A stretch of 64,000 nt of DNA from Bathymodiolus brooksi (taxonomy: Eukaryota > Mollusca > Bivalvia > Mytilida > Modiolidae), in contig OY804589.1 in NCBI GenBank assembly GCA_963680875.1, positions 18,558,413-18,622,412 on the forward strand. The letters are read 5' to 3'. A program made the position numbers and the translations under genes. Numbering within the stretch: position 1 is the first letter of the stretch; each line of letters begins with the position of its first letter. Below the pieces are notes generated by a model, which saw nothing but the letters and a program-made list of their open reading frames with translations, did no database searches and was not told the DNA's origin. Positions 11,041 through 23,400 of the stretch are shown here, one piece after another.

Positions 11041-11368
11041 AATTCTTAAATACAATAATACTTCTTTTAAAACAATCGAATTGAAATTAGATGATTATTT
11101 GTTTTCTCAATCAATCTACTTAAACTCCAGCTAAAAATGATAAGGGTCCGACAAACATCTATTTTTTTTTAAAGATAAACATCTTCCAAGCAAAATTCAA
11201 TTAAAAGGACATGACATATATATATGTATATAGCATCTTATACTCGCTTTATTAATAGAAATGTAGATACATGTATCAAATTTATTGCACAAGACACGTT
11301 TCTGGAATAGCATGCATCAGTATGCGATCAAGTCCAAACATTTGAAAGCTAAAATGTTTTAAAAAGTC
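11041..11368. other. No feature recognised
   Basis: AT-rich sequence between a hairpin element and a SINE. I see no exon with good splice sites and no repeat. Confidence 0.5.
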
Positions 11369-11369
11369 T

Positions 11370-11655
11370 TCCTGGGCCCAGGTGGCTCAATGAATTAGGT
11401 AGTTGCATTACCTAACAACTCATACAAGCCTATCACCAATACGATGTGAGTTCGCGCCCGGCTTTGTAAATTACAAAAAGGGTGCATTCGACTCGCAGTC
11501 GCAAGTGATAAAGTTTACAAGTTGCTTGTCCATGGTCGGTGGTTCTCTCCGGATACTCCAGCTTCCTCCACCACTAAAACTGGTCGCCATGATATAGCTG
11601 AAATATTGCTGAAAGTCAGAAAGTGGCGTTAAACATGAAAAATCAAATCAAATCA
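11370..11655 (+). mobile_element. Full-length tRNA-derived SINE (family A)
   Basis: The 5' tRNA-like head has box A GTGGCTCAATGAATTAGG and box B-like GTGAGTTCGCGCCC. It is followed by a body including TGGTCGGTGGTTCTCTCCGG, the tail GATATAGCTGAAATATTGCT and GTGGCGTTAAACA, and a terminal AAATC repeat. It is the best copy in the window and defines the family. Pol III transcription is expected for the class. Confidence 0.85.
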
Positions 11656-12512
11656 AAAATCGTCCGGAGCAAGAAACCCATAGGGCTTACACATGATAGC
11701 CAACATCGACAAATGCTACCTATGCTTGAGAGAGGAGAACCTTAGTTTTATATACGTAAATTTTTTTTTAGTAATTTAATTCACAAAACATAATCTGATT
11801 TCCTTTAATAATTATGGTAGAACACATACATAGGCAGTGTCTGATGTACGATCCCTTGTAAATATTTTATGTAAGTTTTACTTACACGATAAGGGGACTG
11901 AAATGTCAATTAGAATAGAAGACAAATGATCATGATCAAATAAGAAAATCGTTATGGGTATGATTCTAGTTTAAACAACTATTTTATAAAACCCCTGAAT
12001 GTCAGTTTTAACTGTTAGGTATATCACAAGAGTTTGGTAAAATGATTGACACATATGTATATTAATTATTCTGCCAAATACATTTAAAATGTACACATCT
12101 GTATTGCTTATTTAAAGTCTAAACACTTTTTTTGTATTCTATCGAAACCTGTTAAAATTATAAACCCGATTAGAAGAGTATTATATTAGTAACATATTTT
12201 CATCCATAGAGTGTTATTCAAAGAAAAAAAAATGTTAATTAAAATGTATTTTTATAGAAGTTCAAGACAATCGTAATATATGTTGGTATTGTATTTTTTT
12301 TTCTTTAAATTTGTGTCGGTCGATGTTTAATTTCCAAGGCGTTTTGTAAAGTTCGTTCTCATTAGTATTTTGCGATTGTTGGACTTGATGATGTGATATG
12401 TCAACCAATCAATAAAGAAATGATCAATCAATCAATTAAGCTTACAGAGTAAAACTATTATAGTTAGTACCTTAAAACGGTGATGCAGAAAACAGCCTTA
12501 CAACACGCCATC
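11656..12512. other. AT-rich, no feature recognised
   Basis: Long A/T runs; no exon, RNA or element is supported. Confidence 0.5.
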
Positions 12513-12935
12513 TCAGTGTTTCTGTTGTTTAATAATGGATCTGGACACCGTTGTTGATGTTGACTGAAGATATAATGCTAGCAGCACGATATATCACCGT
12601 CTTTCTGTTGTTTAACAGTGGAACTGGAAACCGTTGTTGACATTGCCTGAAGATAAAATGTTAGCACCACGATATATCACAGTGTTTCTGTTATTTAACA
12701 GTGGAACTGGAAACCGTTGTTGATATTGACTGAAGATAAATTGTTAGCACCACGATATTTATCAGTGTTTCTGTTGTTTAGCAGTGGAACTGGAAACCGT
12801 TGTTGATATTGACTGAAGATCAAATGTTAGCACCACGATATATATCAGTGTTTCTGTTATTTAACAGTGGAACTGGTCACCGTTGTTCAAGTTGACTGAA
12901 GATAGAATGTTAGCAGTGCGATATATCACTGATTT
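12513..12935 (+). repeat. Tandem repeat, about 83-bp unit, five copies
   Basis: Units start near 12513, 12597, 12679, 12763 and 12846 with TTTCTGTTGTTTAACAGTGG. They contain GAAACCGTTGTTGA and end with GTTAGCACCACGATAT. No origin is identified. Confidence 0.85.
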
Positions 12936-13202
12936 TCTTGTTTCTTTATAGTACACGATCAATCGTAGAGTCACGGTCCTTGATACTGACAAAGGTTATT
13001 ACCTCAGTTGTAAGGATAACAACGCTGTTTCTGTTACTGTACAATGGATCAGAACGTTATCATTGATATCTAGAAAAGATGGACCCATTGTAACATAGTA
13101 TATACATCAACAATATAATTTAAATAGTTATATTGCCATAGCGGATATTTATAAAATATTATGACCACAATGGACCTTTAAATAATACAACATTTCTTGC
13201 AG

Positions 13203-13313
13203 AAGGAGAGACCGGATTGTATCGAGCTGCTCCATGAACATCTTCAACCACTATACCCCCTCTCCCTACGTGAAATCTGTCTGAAAATCTTTCCATTTGA
13301 GGTGTTGCTAGAG
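13203..13313 (+). CDS. Possible internal exon, 37 codons, unassigned
   Basis: A 111-bp segment is preceded by a pyrimidine-containing acceptor ending TTTCTTGCAG and followed by donor GTTAGTA. It is open in phase 0 at both ends and has balanced composition unlike the surrounding AT-rich DNA. The peptide contains IELLHEHLQPLYPLSLREIC and KIFPFEVLLE. The LSLREIC piece faintly recalls a SOCS box, but I do not assign it. No partner exon is established; 18152-18223 is a weak candidate on the same strand. It could be a chance open segment. Confidence 0.35.
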
Positions 13314-13814
13314 GTTAGTATTGAATGACATTAAATCCCAGCTCCTTTAAATATTTGTAATATCATGGATAGAAAATAAACTAGATTTAGGTTAATTATA
13401 CTAGAGAAGTCCTACCTTATGTTTTGGTATCAAATATTAAGCCATTTCTACAGAGGACATTTCAATGTCATATTACCTGTCTTGGTGTTTTGTACAACTA
13501 TTACCTGACAATATATTAAGATATTTATATCACAACAAATAGTGTATATGCTTTAAAAAATTCAATGCGATCAACCTTGCAGAACAACTCACAAAAAATC
13601 ATTATGATAGATGTATAGAATTTAAATCACTGCAGTGACAAATAGCCGACTTCTTATTTCGTAATTATTGGGAAAAACCTATTTTCTTTACATTAATAAA
13701 AGCCGAGGAGAAACTAAAATCACGTTTTCATGGTATAAAAAAGAATGGTAGAAAAGTTTGAAAAGACATTAGATAGGAAAGTGACCCAAAAAGCAAATTA
13801 TTAGAGGGTCCTCC

Positions 13815-14060
13815 TGGACGTGATCGTATGGTAATTAGATTTACAACTACCTGTGCAATCAGTTCCTATCACCACTAAAGTTGTTCATTCGAATCCAACT
13901 CGGGTGGGATATTCTCGATACAACATTATTTGATAAAGTTTGTCGGTGACTTGCGACAGGTCGGTGGTTTTAACCGTGTACTCCAGTTTCCTCCTCCAAT
14001 AAAAGTGACTGCCACGATATAGCTGAAATATTGTTGAAAGTGGCGTTAAACATCATAACC
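13815..14060 (+). mobile_element. SINE family A copy
   Basis: The tRNA-like head has box B-like TTCATTCGAATCCAA. The body contains GATAAAGTTTGTCGGTGACT and the tail GATATAGCTGAAATATTGTT and GTGGCGTTAAACATC. Confidence 0.8.
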
Positions 14061-14815
14061 ATAACCTATAACATTCTTCACTTCATTAGAAATGGGTAAA
14101 CTGTTAATAGTGTGGGGGGAGGGGGTGTTGTTGTACAGAAAACTCGCCTAAAAGTACCTGAAATTTTAAATTACATTAACAAGTAATTGAATTTGCTTAT
14201 TATTTAGATATTAGAGATTAAATATATTATTCATAAAGATAAAGATTGTGACTAAGTACTCTCTTAATAATGCTGGTCGCCCACGTATGTGTGAGGGTCA
14301 GCCATCTAGCTACACCTGGAAAACATTTCAGTGGTGTTAAACACCATTACCTTCACAATAGTAGAATAAAAATGCATTTACTTGGGTTCGGTATGAGGAT
14401 TATATTAAATTCGACTGTCGTCTATGGTGCAGAGGCAGTTACCCAAATCTTGAATAATCATTAGAAGCTAGTTTTTATACAATTCGATAAAATTTGGCTG
14501 GAAATCATTGTTGGAATGAAAAATTGTATACAAGTTTGGAAAAGCAGAAAACTTACTTAACAAAGGAAACACTACAATAACGAAAAATCTTTTGATGTCC
14601 TATGGCTATTGTCAGTGTCGGATTTACCTATAGGCTTGGCAGTCTGAAGTCTATGACCTCCAAAATCTGAGGGTCATACGACTAAGGTGTAAAATAATTT
14701 TGACACTGTCATATGACTACATAATGTAAGGGATTACAGTGGGGTGTGACAGCATATGTGAGGAATGTGATGTCACGATGCACTGTAGGCTCTAAGCTCA
14801 AATTGTTTTAAACAC
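14061..14815. other. No gene recognised
   Basis: AT-rich; a short open frame (14270-14464) has no recognisable features. Nothing else is supported. Confidence 0.5.
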
Positions 14816-14817
14816 TC

Positions 14818-15205
14818 TTCCATCGTCCTCTAATCGTGATAGTGAGGGATTGGGAGGGGACTCACAGGTGAAAGAGGTTGAAGATGCCAAATCCGAATAT
14901 CGAAGAACAGACAACACAATGCCCAAAAGGACAAACAACGATCTACAAAACATACACTTAAAACTAAAGATTGAGTAGCATGAACCCCACTAAAAACCGT
15001 GTGTGAACTCAGGTGCTCCGGAAGGGGTAGCATGGTCCTGCTCCACTAGTGACACCCGTCATGTTAATCTAGTTACACATCCGGTGATAAGTCATGAATG
15101 AAGAAAGGACCGGTGAATGTTTACAGGTGGAACAGATCCGTGGTCATTTGTGACAGATATTCCATAACGGTCAACTAAGTCATGGTGGCGACACAAAACT
15201 GTCGA
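14818..15205 (-). mobile_element. Retroelement 3' end (coding tail plus 3' UTR)
   Basis: Read on the minus strand, 15205 down to about 15110 gives a degraded form of the coding tail seen better at 41197-41430 (GRHH-like, then a DLVD...YGIS-like stretch). The shared 3' UTR follows, with GGTGTCACTAGTGGAGCAGG, CCTTCCGGAGCACCTGAGTT and TTTGTAGATCGTTGTTTGTC. Frames are broken. The family assignment of the retroelement is left open. Confidence 0.65.
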
Positions 15206-15387
15206 ATGGGGCCTCTTTTTGTCTAAATCTGGCACTGCCTATTGTTGATTTGAAATTGAAATGAAGGGCATTCCTGATAGATTTTTAAAAAAATATTGAA
15301 ACAGTAATTTGGGACTTTATAAGGATTGGAATGTTTGCTAGACATCGAAATTGGTGGCATGAGTATGGTTATTCTAGATTCCTAAAA

Positions 15388-15745
15388 TGACAATAGAATA
15401 ATAAAATTTCTTTATCGTATTATTAATAAACCAATTGAAAGTTGGAATGCTATGGAAAATATTGGTTGATTAGACGTGATTTGAAACTTTAATGAAACCT
15501 TTGCTTGATAAGCATTGGTGGCATAGGTACAATGTCTATCCAATTACTATATATGTTTTTGGACTTGGCGACAGTATGACCGAAATTCATGTTAATTCAT
15601 GTAAGCATCAAGAAGAGTTTGAAGATACCAAAGAGGTAATCAAAATCCGTAAATCAAAGGAGGACAAACAACACAAAGAAAAAGGACAAAAGGACAACAA
15701 CGATCTATAAAACACTACACAGAAAACTAAAGATCAAGCCAGTAG
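15388..15745 (-). repeat. First copy of a 353-bp tandem duplication
   Basis: 15388-15740 and 15741 onwards share the block around ATTAATAAACCAATTGAAAG, GAAAGTTGGAATGCTATGG and GATAAGCATTGGTGGCAT. Both end in retroelement 3' UTR sequence read on the minus strand. The second copy contains the 36-bp array. Confidence 0.75.
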
Positions 15746-16605
15746 AATAATAACATTTCTTTATCGTATTATTAATAAACCAATTGAAAGTTGGAATGCT
15801 ATGGAAAACATTGGTTGAGTAGACATGATTTGAAACTTTAATGAAACATTTGTTTGATAAGCATTGGTGGCATATATACAATGTCTATCCAATTACTATA
15901 TATATTTTTGCACACGGCGACAGTATGACAGCAATTCATGTTAATTCATGTAAGTATCAAGAAGAGTTTGAAGATATCAAAGAGGTAATCAAAATCCGTA
16001 AATCAAAGGAGGACAAACAACACAATGACCATGGCCAACAGAAGAAGGACAAACAACACAATGACTATGGCCAACAGAAGAAGGACAAACAACACAATGA
16101 CCATGGCCAACAGAAGAAGGACAAACAACACAATGACCATGGCCAACAGAAGAAGGACAAACAACACAATGATCATGGCCAACAGAAGAAGGACAAACAA
16201 CACAATGACCATGGCCAACAGAAGAAGGACAAACAACACAATGACCATGGCCAACAGAAGAAGGACAAACAACACAATGACCATGGCCAACAGAAGAAGG
16301 ACAAACAACACAATGACCATGGCCAACAGAAGAAGGACAAACAACACAATGACCATGGCCAACAGAAGAAGGACAAACAACACAATGACCATGGCCAACA
16401 GAAGAAGGACAAACAACACAATGACCATGGCCAACAGAAGAAGGACAAAAGGACAACAACGATCTATAAAACACTACACAGAAAACTAAAGATCAAGCCA
16501 CACGAACCTCATTAAAAACCGGGTAGGAACTCAGGTGCTCCGGAAGGGTTAGTAGTTTATGTTCCACTAATGACATCCGTCGTGTTACTGTTAAACGACA
16601 CGAAC
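15746..16605 (-). repeat. Second copy of the duplication with internal array
   Basis: Repeats the first copy, but the retroelement 3' UTR part is interrupted by a 12-copy 36-bp array (16011-16442). It then resumes with the block containing GAACTCAGGTGCTCCGGAAG. The 224-codon plus-strand open frame across it is a repeat translation. Confidence 0.75.
16011..16442 (-). repeat. 36-bp minisatellite, exactly 12 copies
   Basis: Each unit starts GGACAAACAACACAATGACC and ends with ATGGCCAACAGAAGAA. 12 x 36 = 432 bp with almost no divergence, so expansion is recent. The unit is an altered piece of the retroelement 3' UTR (GGCCATTGTGTTGTCTGTCC on the other strand). Since 36 is divisible by three, several frames stay open on both strands, producing false long ORFs. 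Confidence 0.95.
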
Positions 16606-16681
16606 ATCATCTGATATGGATATCGTCTTGGATACAAGTATGCGTAAATAGATACAAAAAAAATTAAACTAGCGGCGTGAT

Positions 16682-17915
16682 TGGCACATCGCATGCAGAT
16701 TAAGTGTTTAACTGTCCCATCGCATGCAGACTAAGTGTTTAACTGTCCCATCGCATGCAGACTAAGTGTTTAACTGTCCCATCGCATGCAGACTAAGTGT
16801 TTGATTGGACCAAAATATGCACACTAGCTGTGTGATTTATCCATAACCTGCAGACGAAGTGCTTGGTTGGCCCATAACCTGCAGACTAAGTGTTTGGTTG
16901 GTTCATATTCTGTAAACTAGTTGTGTGGTTGGGTCATAGCATGCAGACTAGCTGTTTGATTGGACCAAATCTACAAACTAACTGTGTAATTGGACCATAA
17001 CCTACAGACTAAGTGTTTGGTTGGCACATATCCTGATTGATTCATAGCCTGCAGATTAGCCGTTTGATTGGGCCAACATCTGCAAACTAGATGTGTGATT
17101 GACCCATAACCTTCAGATTAAGTGTTTGGTTGGTTCATATTCTGCAAACTCTCTGTGTGATTGGCTCATAGCCTGCAGACTAGCTGTTTGGTTGGGTCAA
17201 CATCTGCAAACTAGTTTTGGGTGATTGGCCTATAGCCTGCAGACAAGCGATTGGTTGGTAATCTTGCAAACTAGCTGTGTGGTTGGTTTATAGTCTGCAG
17301 ACTAAGTGTTTGATTGGTACATATCCTGCAAACTAGCTGTGATGTTGGTTCGTAGCCTGCAGACTAACTGTTTGGTTGGCCCATAACCTGCAGACTAAGT
17401 GTTTGGTTGGCACATATCCTGCAAACTAGCTGTGTGCTTGGTTCATAGCCTGCAGACTAGCTGTGTGATTGGCCGATAGCTTGTAGTCTAAACGTTTGAT
17501 TGGCCAATATCCTGCAGATTAGCTGTTTGAATGGTTCATAGCCAGCATAGTAGCTATTTGATAGGATAATTGACTGCAGATTAAGTGTTTGATTGGTCCA
17601 TTGCCTTCAGACTATCTGTTTGATGGCATATATCCCACATAATAGCTGCTTCGTTGACCCATATCCTGCCGATTAGCTGTTTGAACTGTTGATAGCTATC
17701 ATATTAGGTATGTGATTGGCTCATTGTCTGCAAACTCTGACTAAGTGTTTGATTGGCTCATATCCTGCAGTCTAGATGATTGGCTCAAAGTCTGCAAACT
17801 AACTGTGTGATTGGCCTATAACCAGCATACTAAGTGTTTAGTTGCCCATATCCTGCAAACTGTTTTGATTTGCCTATATCCTGGAGACTGGCTGTTTGGT
17901 TAGCCTATGACCTCC
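16682..17915 (+). repeat. Diverged about 33-bp satellite
   Basis: Around 38 copies of a unit built on CCTGCAGACTAAGTGTTTG and GATTGGCCCATA. The first four copies are almost identical (CATCGCATGCAGACTAAGTG); the rest are old and diverged. Expansion at the left edge is therefore younger. Confidence 0.85.
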
Positions 17916-18774
17916 GTCATCAGAGCAGCAGATTAACGCGAGTTTTTGGCGATATCGGAGAGCATATTCAGCATATTTACGTTTCTATGTTTATAGAAAG
18001 GTTGCAGTGAATAGTATTATATCATAATATAGGTCTATATTGAATTGTGAGGCTCTGAGTGAGAGAGTCAGTATTTAAATATTGTGTTTTTCAATGGGAT
18101 ATATACATTAATGAATATAAAAAATGAAAATGAGGTTTTAACATATCACAGGACTCTCATTGGAACATACAAGTACATGATGACAATAAATACCTTGAAC
18201 CCAGACAGTGCATGAAAAACCAGGTGAGCGATTCCGGTTCTGGATAGCCTTTAGTTGGTGTTAGGCGTCTTTTTGTTTCTCTTCGAAATCGTAATCATAA
18301 CCTTAAGCACTTTCAGTACCACTGATATTATGTTTGCCATATTATTGTGTATATCACAAGCCATTACCTATATTCCCCACTCTTCCTAAGCAGTAAGTGT
18401 CGATCCTTCATTGACTTATTTTGATTATATGTTTTACTAAAGGAGCGTTCGTGTTTGGTGTTTTTTCGTTTGTTTATGTTTTCGCCCTTTACTTAACCTT
18501 TTTGTGTAAACCAATTGGAAAAATTCTCTGGAAAATGCAATATTTTTTTTTAAATCCTTTGTAAATCAATGAGACGTAATTTAGATTTCACATTGACAAC
18601 CCCCTCCCCCATTTAATAAAGTAGACTTGGTGAATATCTTTCCAGTTATGTACATGCAGTTATAATTAGTACGTGCTATATGGTGTTGTTTGCAATTTTG
18701 AATTCTATCGCCCGACATTAAAATTGCAAGCCTTGACAGAAAATACAGTTCTTTTATGATCGAGTTTTTGATTG
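17916..18774. other. No confirmed gene; one weak exon-like segment
   Basis: Mostly AT-rich. Bases 18152-18223 lie between an AACATATCACAG acceptor and a CAG/GTGAGC donor and are open in phase 0 for 24 codons. No product is recognised, so it is not called as a gene. Confidence 0.4.
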
Positions 18775-18777
18775 ATT

Positions 18778-18912
18778 TTTGGTGTTTATTGCCACTATCA
18801 GCAATATTGCAGCTATATCATGGCGACCAGTTTTAGTGGTGGAAGAAGTCGGAGTACCCGGAGAGAACCACCGACCACGGGCAATCATCTGGTAAACTGT
18901 ATCACTTGCGGC
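18778..18912 (-). mobile_element. SINE family A, 3' part
   Basis: Reverse-orientation tail (CAGCAATATTGCAGCTATATCATGG) and body (GAACCACCGACC). The tRNA head is missing. Confidence 0.7.
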
Positions 18913-19704
18913 TCAGTTCTTTTACATTAAGATTTCACAATATACCTTGGAAATTGAGAAATAGATTTCTAAGGATTGTCCCATATATTACAATATAGGA
19001 AAACAAGATCCCAACTGTTCTAATTAAATCAACATAAAACAGGGTTTGCGAAATTGCATATGGGTTTGGTGGTCCTAGTGAACAAAAATGGCAGTCCTCA
19101 TTAATTTTCTATTGCAAAATTCCAATCTTGTGCAAGTCCATAGCAAAATCTGCCCGAATATTGCTGGTCATGTCTGACAGGAGTGACAAATTTCGCGAAC
19201 TCTGATCAAATGCAATACCATGAAATATTTTACTTCTCTTACCTTTACACAACTATTACACAACTATAAACTCAAAGGCAGATGAAACAAATAGTTTAAC
19301 TTTATGTCATAAAAAAGAATCCCCAGAGTTGGTAAAAATAAATAACTTGTTTTAAGGAAGGAATCTTTTTTCTTTTAATAAAACCAATCTGATCCTAATA
19401 AAAAAAATGTCCCTTAAAGTGACATCATCACAATGCCCGAGTTTTTAATTGACAACATATTTGTTGTTTAGTGGACAAGTTTTTCAATGGATAGTGGACA
19501 TTCCTATCAGTACCAGTTGTGCCCCTTTTCTCTCCGACTTGTTCCTTTATTCTTGTGAAGCAGACTTTATGCATAGACTTCTCGAGAGAAAAACGAAAGA
19601 AGCTAGCCCCTTCTTTATCTTCACATTCCACTTGCAATAAGTATTCAACATTCAGCTTCCGTTTAGAATAGTACAGTGAAATCTGTCTAAATAGAACCTC
19701 TTTA
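18913..19704. other. No feature recognised
   Basis: AT-rich. A 94-codon minus-strand open frame (19428-19712) overlaps a SINE tail and has no recognised domain. Confidence 0.5.
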
Positions 19705-19705
19705 A

Positions 19706-19760
19706 TTGCCACGATATAACTGAAATATTGTTGAAAGTGGCGTTAAACACAATAAAACTA
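19706..19760 (+). mobile_element. SINE family A tail fragment
   Basis: GCCACGATATAACTGAAATA and GTGGCGTTAAACACA only; a 5'-truncated copy. Confidence 0.65.
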
Positions 19761-20398
19761 AACCAAATGAACCTCCTTAAGACCAGCATTTGTGTTCAAT
19801 ATAGACAGCAACCTGGTTTATACAGGCTAAATTGACAAATATTTCTTACATTTGGACTTTATTTAAAGTACGGTTTGTACAAGATTCCGTTTTTTGTTCA
19901 GTGTTTCGGTTTAGACAGGGACAGTCTGGACACTGTAAATAATCAAAGCTCTGTTAAGTTCTGTTTTCCCACATTATTTGGATATGTAATCCAGTCCTCG
20001 AAATGAAAATTTGAATTTACTGCTCCAAATCAAATTCTTGAATTTATTTTATATTATATATATCTACATAAAAATTGAAAGATTTACTGGTCCAAACAAA
20101 GTTTTACTGGTCTTGGGCCGGAGGACCGGTGACCATCGCGAGGACTGTGTATCACACTGTGCACTTCCATAGATTCACATTTTCTGGGTTTCGGTAAATA
20201 TCAAATAACAATATCGCTTAATATTATTTTTATTGATATTCAGCACATTTCACAAATATTACTAAAAGATTTATGGACATCAAATACCAATTTCTTTATT
20301 ACGTTTGACGATACACACATATAAACTGCATAAATTCAAGCCTATTTAAGGATCACTTCTGTATAGAATTTGAACTATTCTGAGAGATTAATCCATTT

Positions 20399-20468
20399 TT
20401 AGCAAACAAATGTTTTCCCGTTTAATGCAATGTTGTTTCTTTCAAGGTCAACAAAGGTCACATAAAAT
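20399..20468 (-). CDS. MIF-family exon 3 with stop
   Basis: Acceptor TTATTTTTTCAG, then the last base of the Arg codon and FYVTFVDLERNN, ending GKTFVC and TAA at 20401-20399. Length and shape match the MIF terminal exon (aromatic-Tyr, Asp at the conserved place, Thr-Phe near the end). Confidence 0.88.
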
Positions 20469-23400
20469 CTGAAAAAATAAATAATATCATAATAAACATT
20501 TTACAATGGCTACATGCTACATACATTACATGGATTGATTCATACAAAGGTTACTTAGGTATGTAGGAAAACACTGTCTATATAAGTAACTAATACATGA
20601 ATTATGTGTCATACTTTCAGCGTCTGAGTGATTGTTGCTCGACACAAATTCAGCAATTTTTCAGCAATATCATGGCGAGAACAAGTTAATTTTCAATGAG
20701 ATGACAATGAGGTCCGCTTTGCACTAGACCGCCACGCTGAGTTAGATTTTTATAGTGCAAGCTCACTGAAAAAACAGTCCGCTGGTAGACAGGTTGCCCC
20801 ACTTGGACACATTATTCTGATTCCGAGCCATCCAGTCTTTGCTCTATCTAGTTAATGCTGCGTGCTTGGTGGAGAAGCAACAAATACCAATTTTATAGCC
20901 TTTGGTTTGACCCGACCAGGGCTCGATCCCACGATCCACCGCACTCGTGGATAGCACACTGAATACTACTCCACCGATGAGGTTTGTCATACGTTTAGTC
21001 ATAAATACAAACAATAGAGCCTTGTATCAGAAAGTACACTGGTGTCTTAATTACGGTACCAATTAAACCCTGCCCTGGTACAAAACAGCGCACTGGTGTC
21101 TTAGTGATAGTACAAACTATAGCCTTGTATCAGACAATACACTGGTGTCTTAGACATTAATACAAACTAGAGCCTTGTATCAGAAAGTACACTGGTGTCT
21201 TAATCACGGTACCAATTAAACCCTGCCCTGGTACGAAACAGTACACTGGTGTCTTAGTGATAGTACAAACTAGAGCCTTGTATCAGACAGTACAATGGTG
21301 TCTTAGACATTAATACAAACTACAGCCTTGTATCAGACAGTACAATGGTGTCTTAGACATTAATATAAACTAGAGCCTTGTATCAGACAGTACACTGGTG
21401 TCTTAGACATTAATACAAACTAGAGCCTTGTATCAGACAGTACAATGGTGTCTTAGACATTAATACAAACTAGAGCCTTGTATCAGACAGTACACTGGTG
21501 TCTTAGACATTAATACAAACTAGAGCCTTGTATCCGACAGTACAATGGTGTCTTAGACATTAATACAAACTAGAACCTTGTATCAGACAGTACACTGGTG
21601 TCTTAGACATTAATACAAACTAGAGCCTTCTATCAGAGCGTATACTGGTGTCTTAGATATTAATACAAACTAGAACCTTGTATCAGAGAGTATACTGGTG
21701 TCTTAGACATTAATACAAACTAGAGCCTTGTATCAGACAGTACACTGGTGTCTTAGACATTAATACAAACCAGAGCCTTGTATCAGAGAGTATACTGGTG
21801 TCTTAGACATTAATACAAACTAGAACCTTGTATCAGACAGTACACTGGTGTCTTAGACATTAATACAAACTAGAGCCTTGTATCATACAGTACACTGGTG
21901 TCTTAGACATTAATACAAACTAGAGCCTTGTATCAGACAGTACACTGGTGTCTTAAGACATTCATACAAACTAGAGCCTTGTATCAGACAGTACACTGGT
22001 GTCTTAGACATTAATACTAACTAGAGCCTTGTATCAGAGAGTACACTGGTGTCTTAGACATTAATACTAACTAGAGCCTTGTATCAGAGAGTACACTGGT
22101 GTCTTAGACATTAATACAAACTAGAGCCTTCTATCGGAGCGTATACTGGTGTCTTAGACATTAATACAAACTAGAGCCTTGTATCAGACAGTACACTGGT
22201 GTCTTAGACATTAATACAAATAGAGCCTTGTATCAGAGAGTATACTGGTGTCTTAGACATTAATACAAACTAGAACCTTGTATCAGACAGTACACTGGTG
22301 TCTTAGACATTAATACAAACTAGAGCCTTGTATCAGACAGTACACTGGTGTCTTAAGACATTCATACAAACTAGAGCCTTGTATCAGACAGTACACTGGT
22401 GTCTTAGACATTAATACTAACTAGAGCCTTGTATCAGAGAGTACACTGGTGTCTTAGACATTAATACTAACTAGAGCCTTGTATCAGAGTACACTGGTGT
22501 CTTAGACATTAATACTAACTAGAGCCTTGCATCAGAGTACACTGGTGTCTTAGACATTAATACACACTAGAGCCTTGTATCAGAGAGTACACTGGTGTCT
22601 TAGACATTAATACTAACTAGAGCCTTGTATCAGACAGTACAATGGTGTCTTAGACATTAATACAAACTAGAGCCTTGTATCCGACAGTACAATGGTGTCT
22701 TAGACATTAATACAAACTAGAGCCTAGTATCAGAGAGTACAATGGTGTCTTAGACATTAATACAAACTAGAGCCTTGTATCAGAGAGTACACTGGTGTCT
22801 TAGACATTAATACAAACTAGAGCCTTGTATCAGACAGTACAATGGTGTCTTAGACATTAATACAAACTAGAGCCTTGTATCCGGCAGTACAATGGTGTCT
22901 TAGACATTAATACAAACTAGAGCCTTGTATCAGAGAGTACAATGGTGTCTTAGACATTAATACAAACTAGAGCCTTGTATCAGAGAGTACACTGGTGTCT
23001 TAGACATTAATACAAACTAGAGCCTTGTATCAGACAGTACATTGGTGTCTTAGTGATAGTACAAACTAGAGCCTTGTATCAGACAGTACACTGGTGTCTT
23101 AGACATTAATACAAACTAGAGCCTTCTACCAGAGTACACTGGTGTCTTAGACATTAATACTAACTAGAGCCTTGTATCAGACAGTACACTGGTGTCTTAG
23201 ACATTAATACTAACTAGAGCCTTGTATCAGAGAGTACACTGGTGTCTTAGACATAAATACAAACTAGAGCCTTGTATCAGACAGTACACTGGTGTCTTAG
23301 ACATTAATACAAACTAGAGCCTTGTATCCGACAGTATAATGGTGTCTTAGACATTAATACTAACTAGAGCCTTGTATCAGAGAGTACACTGGTGTCTTAG

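Noticed and set aside
15841..16515. 224-codon open frame rich in KKDKQHNDHGQQ
   Set aside because: Produced by the 36-bp array inside a retroelement 3' UTR; several other frames are equally open.
18152..18223. 24-codon exon candidate
   Set aside because: Splice-like flanks and one open phase only; too short and without a recognisable product or partner, so mentioned but not called.
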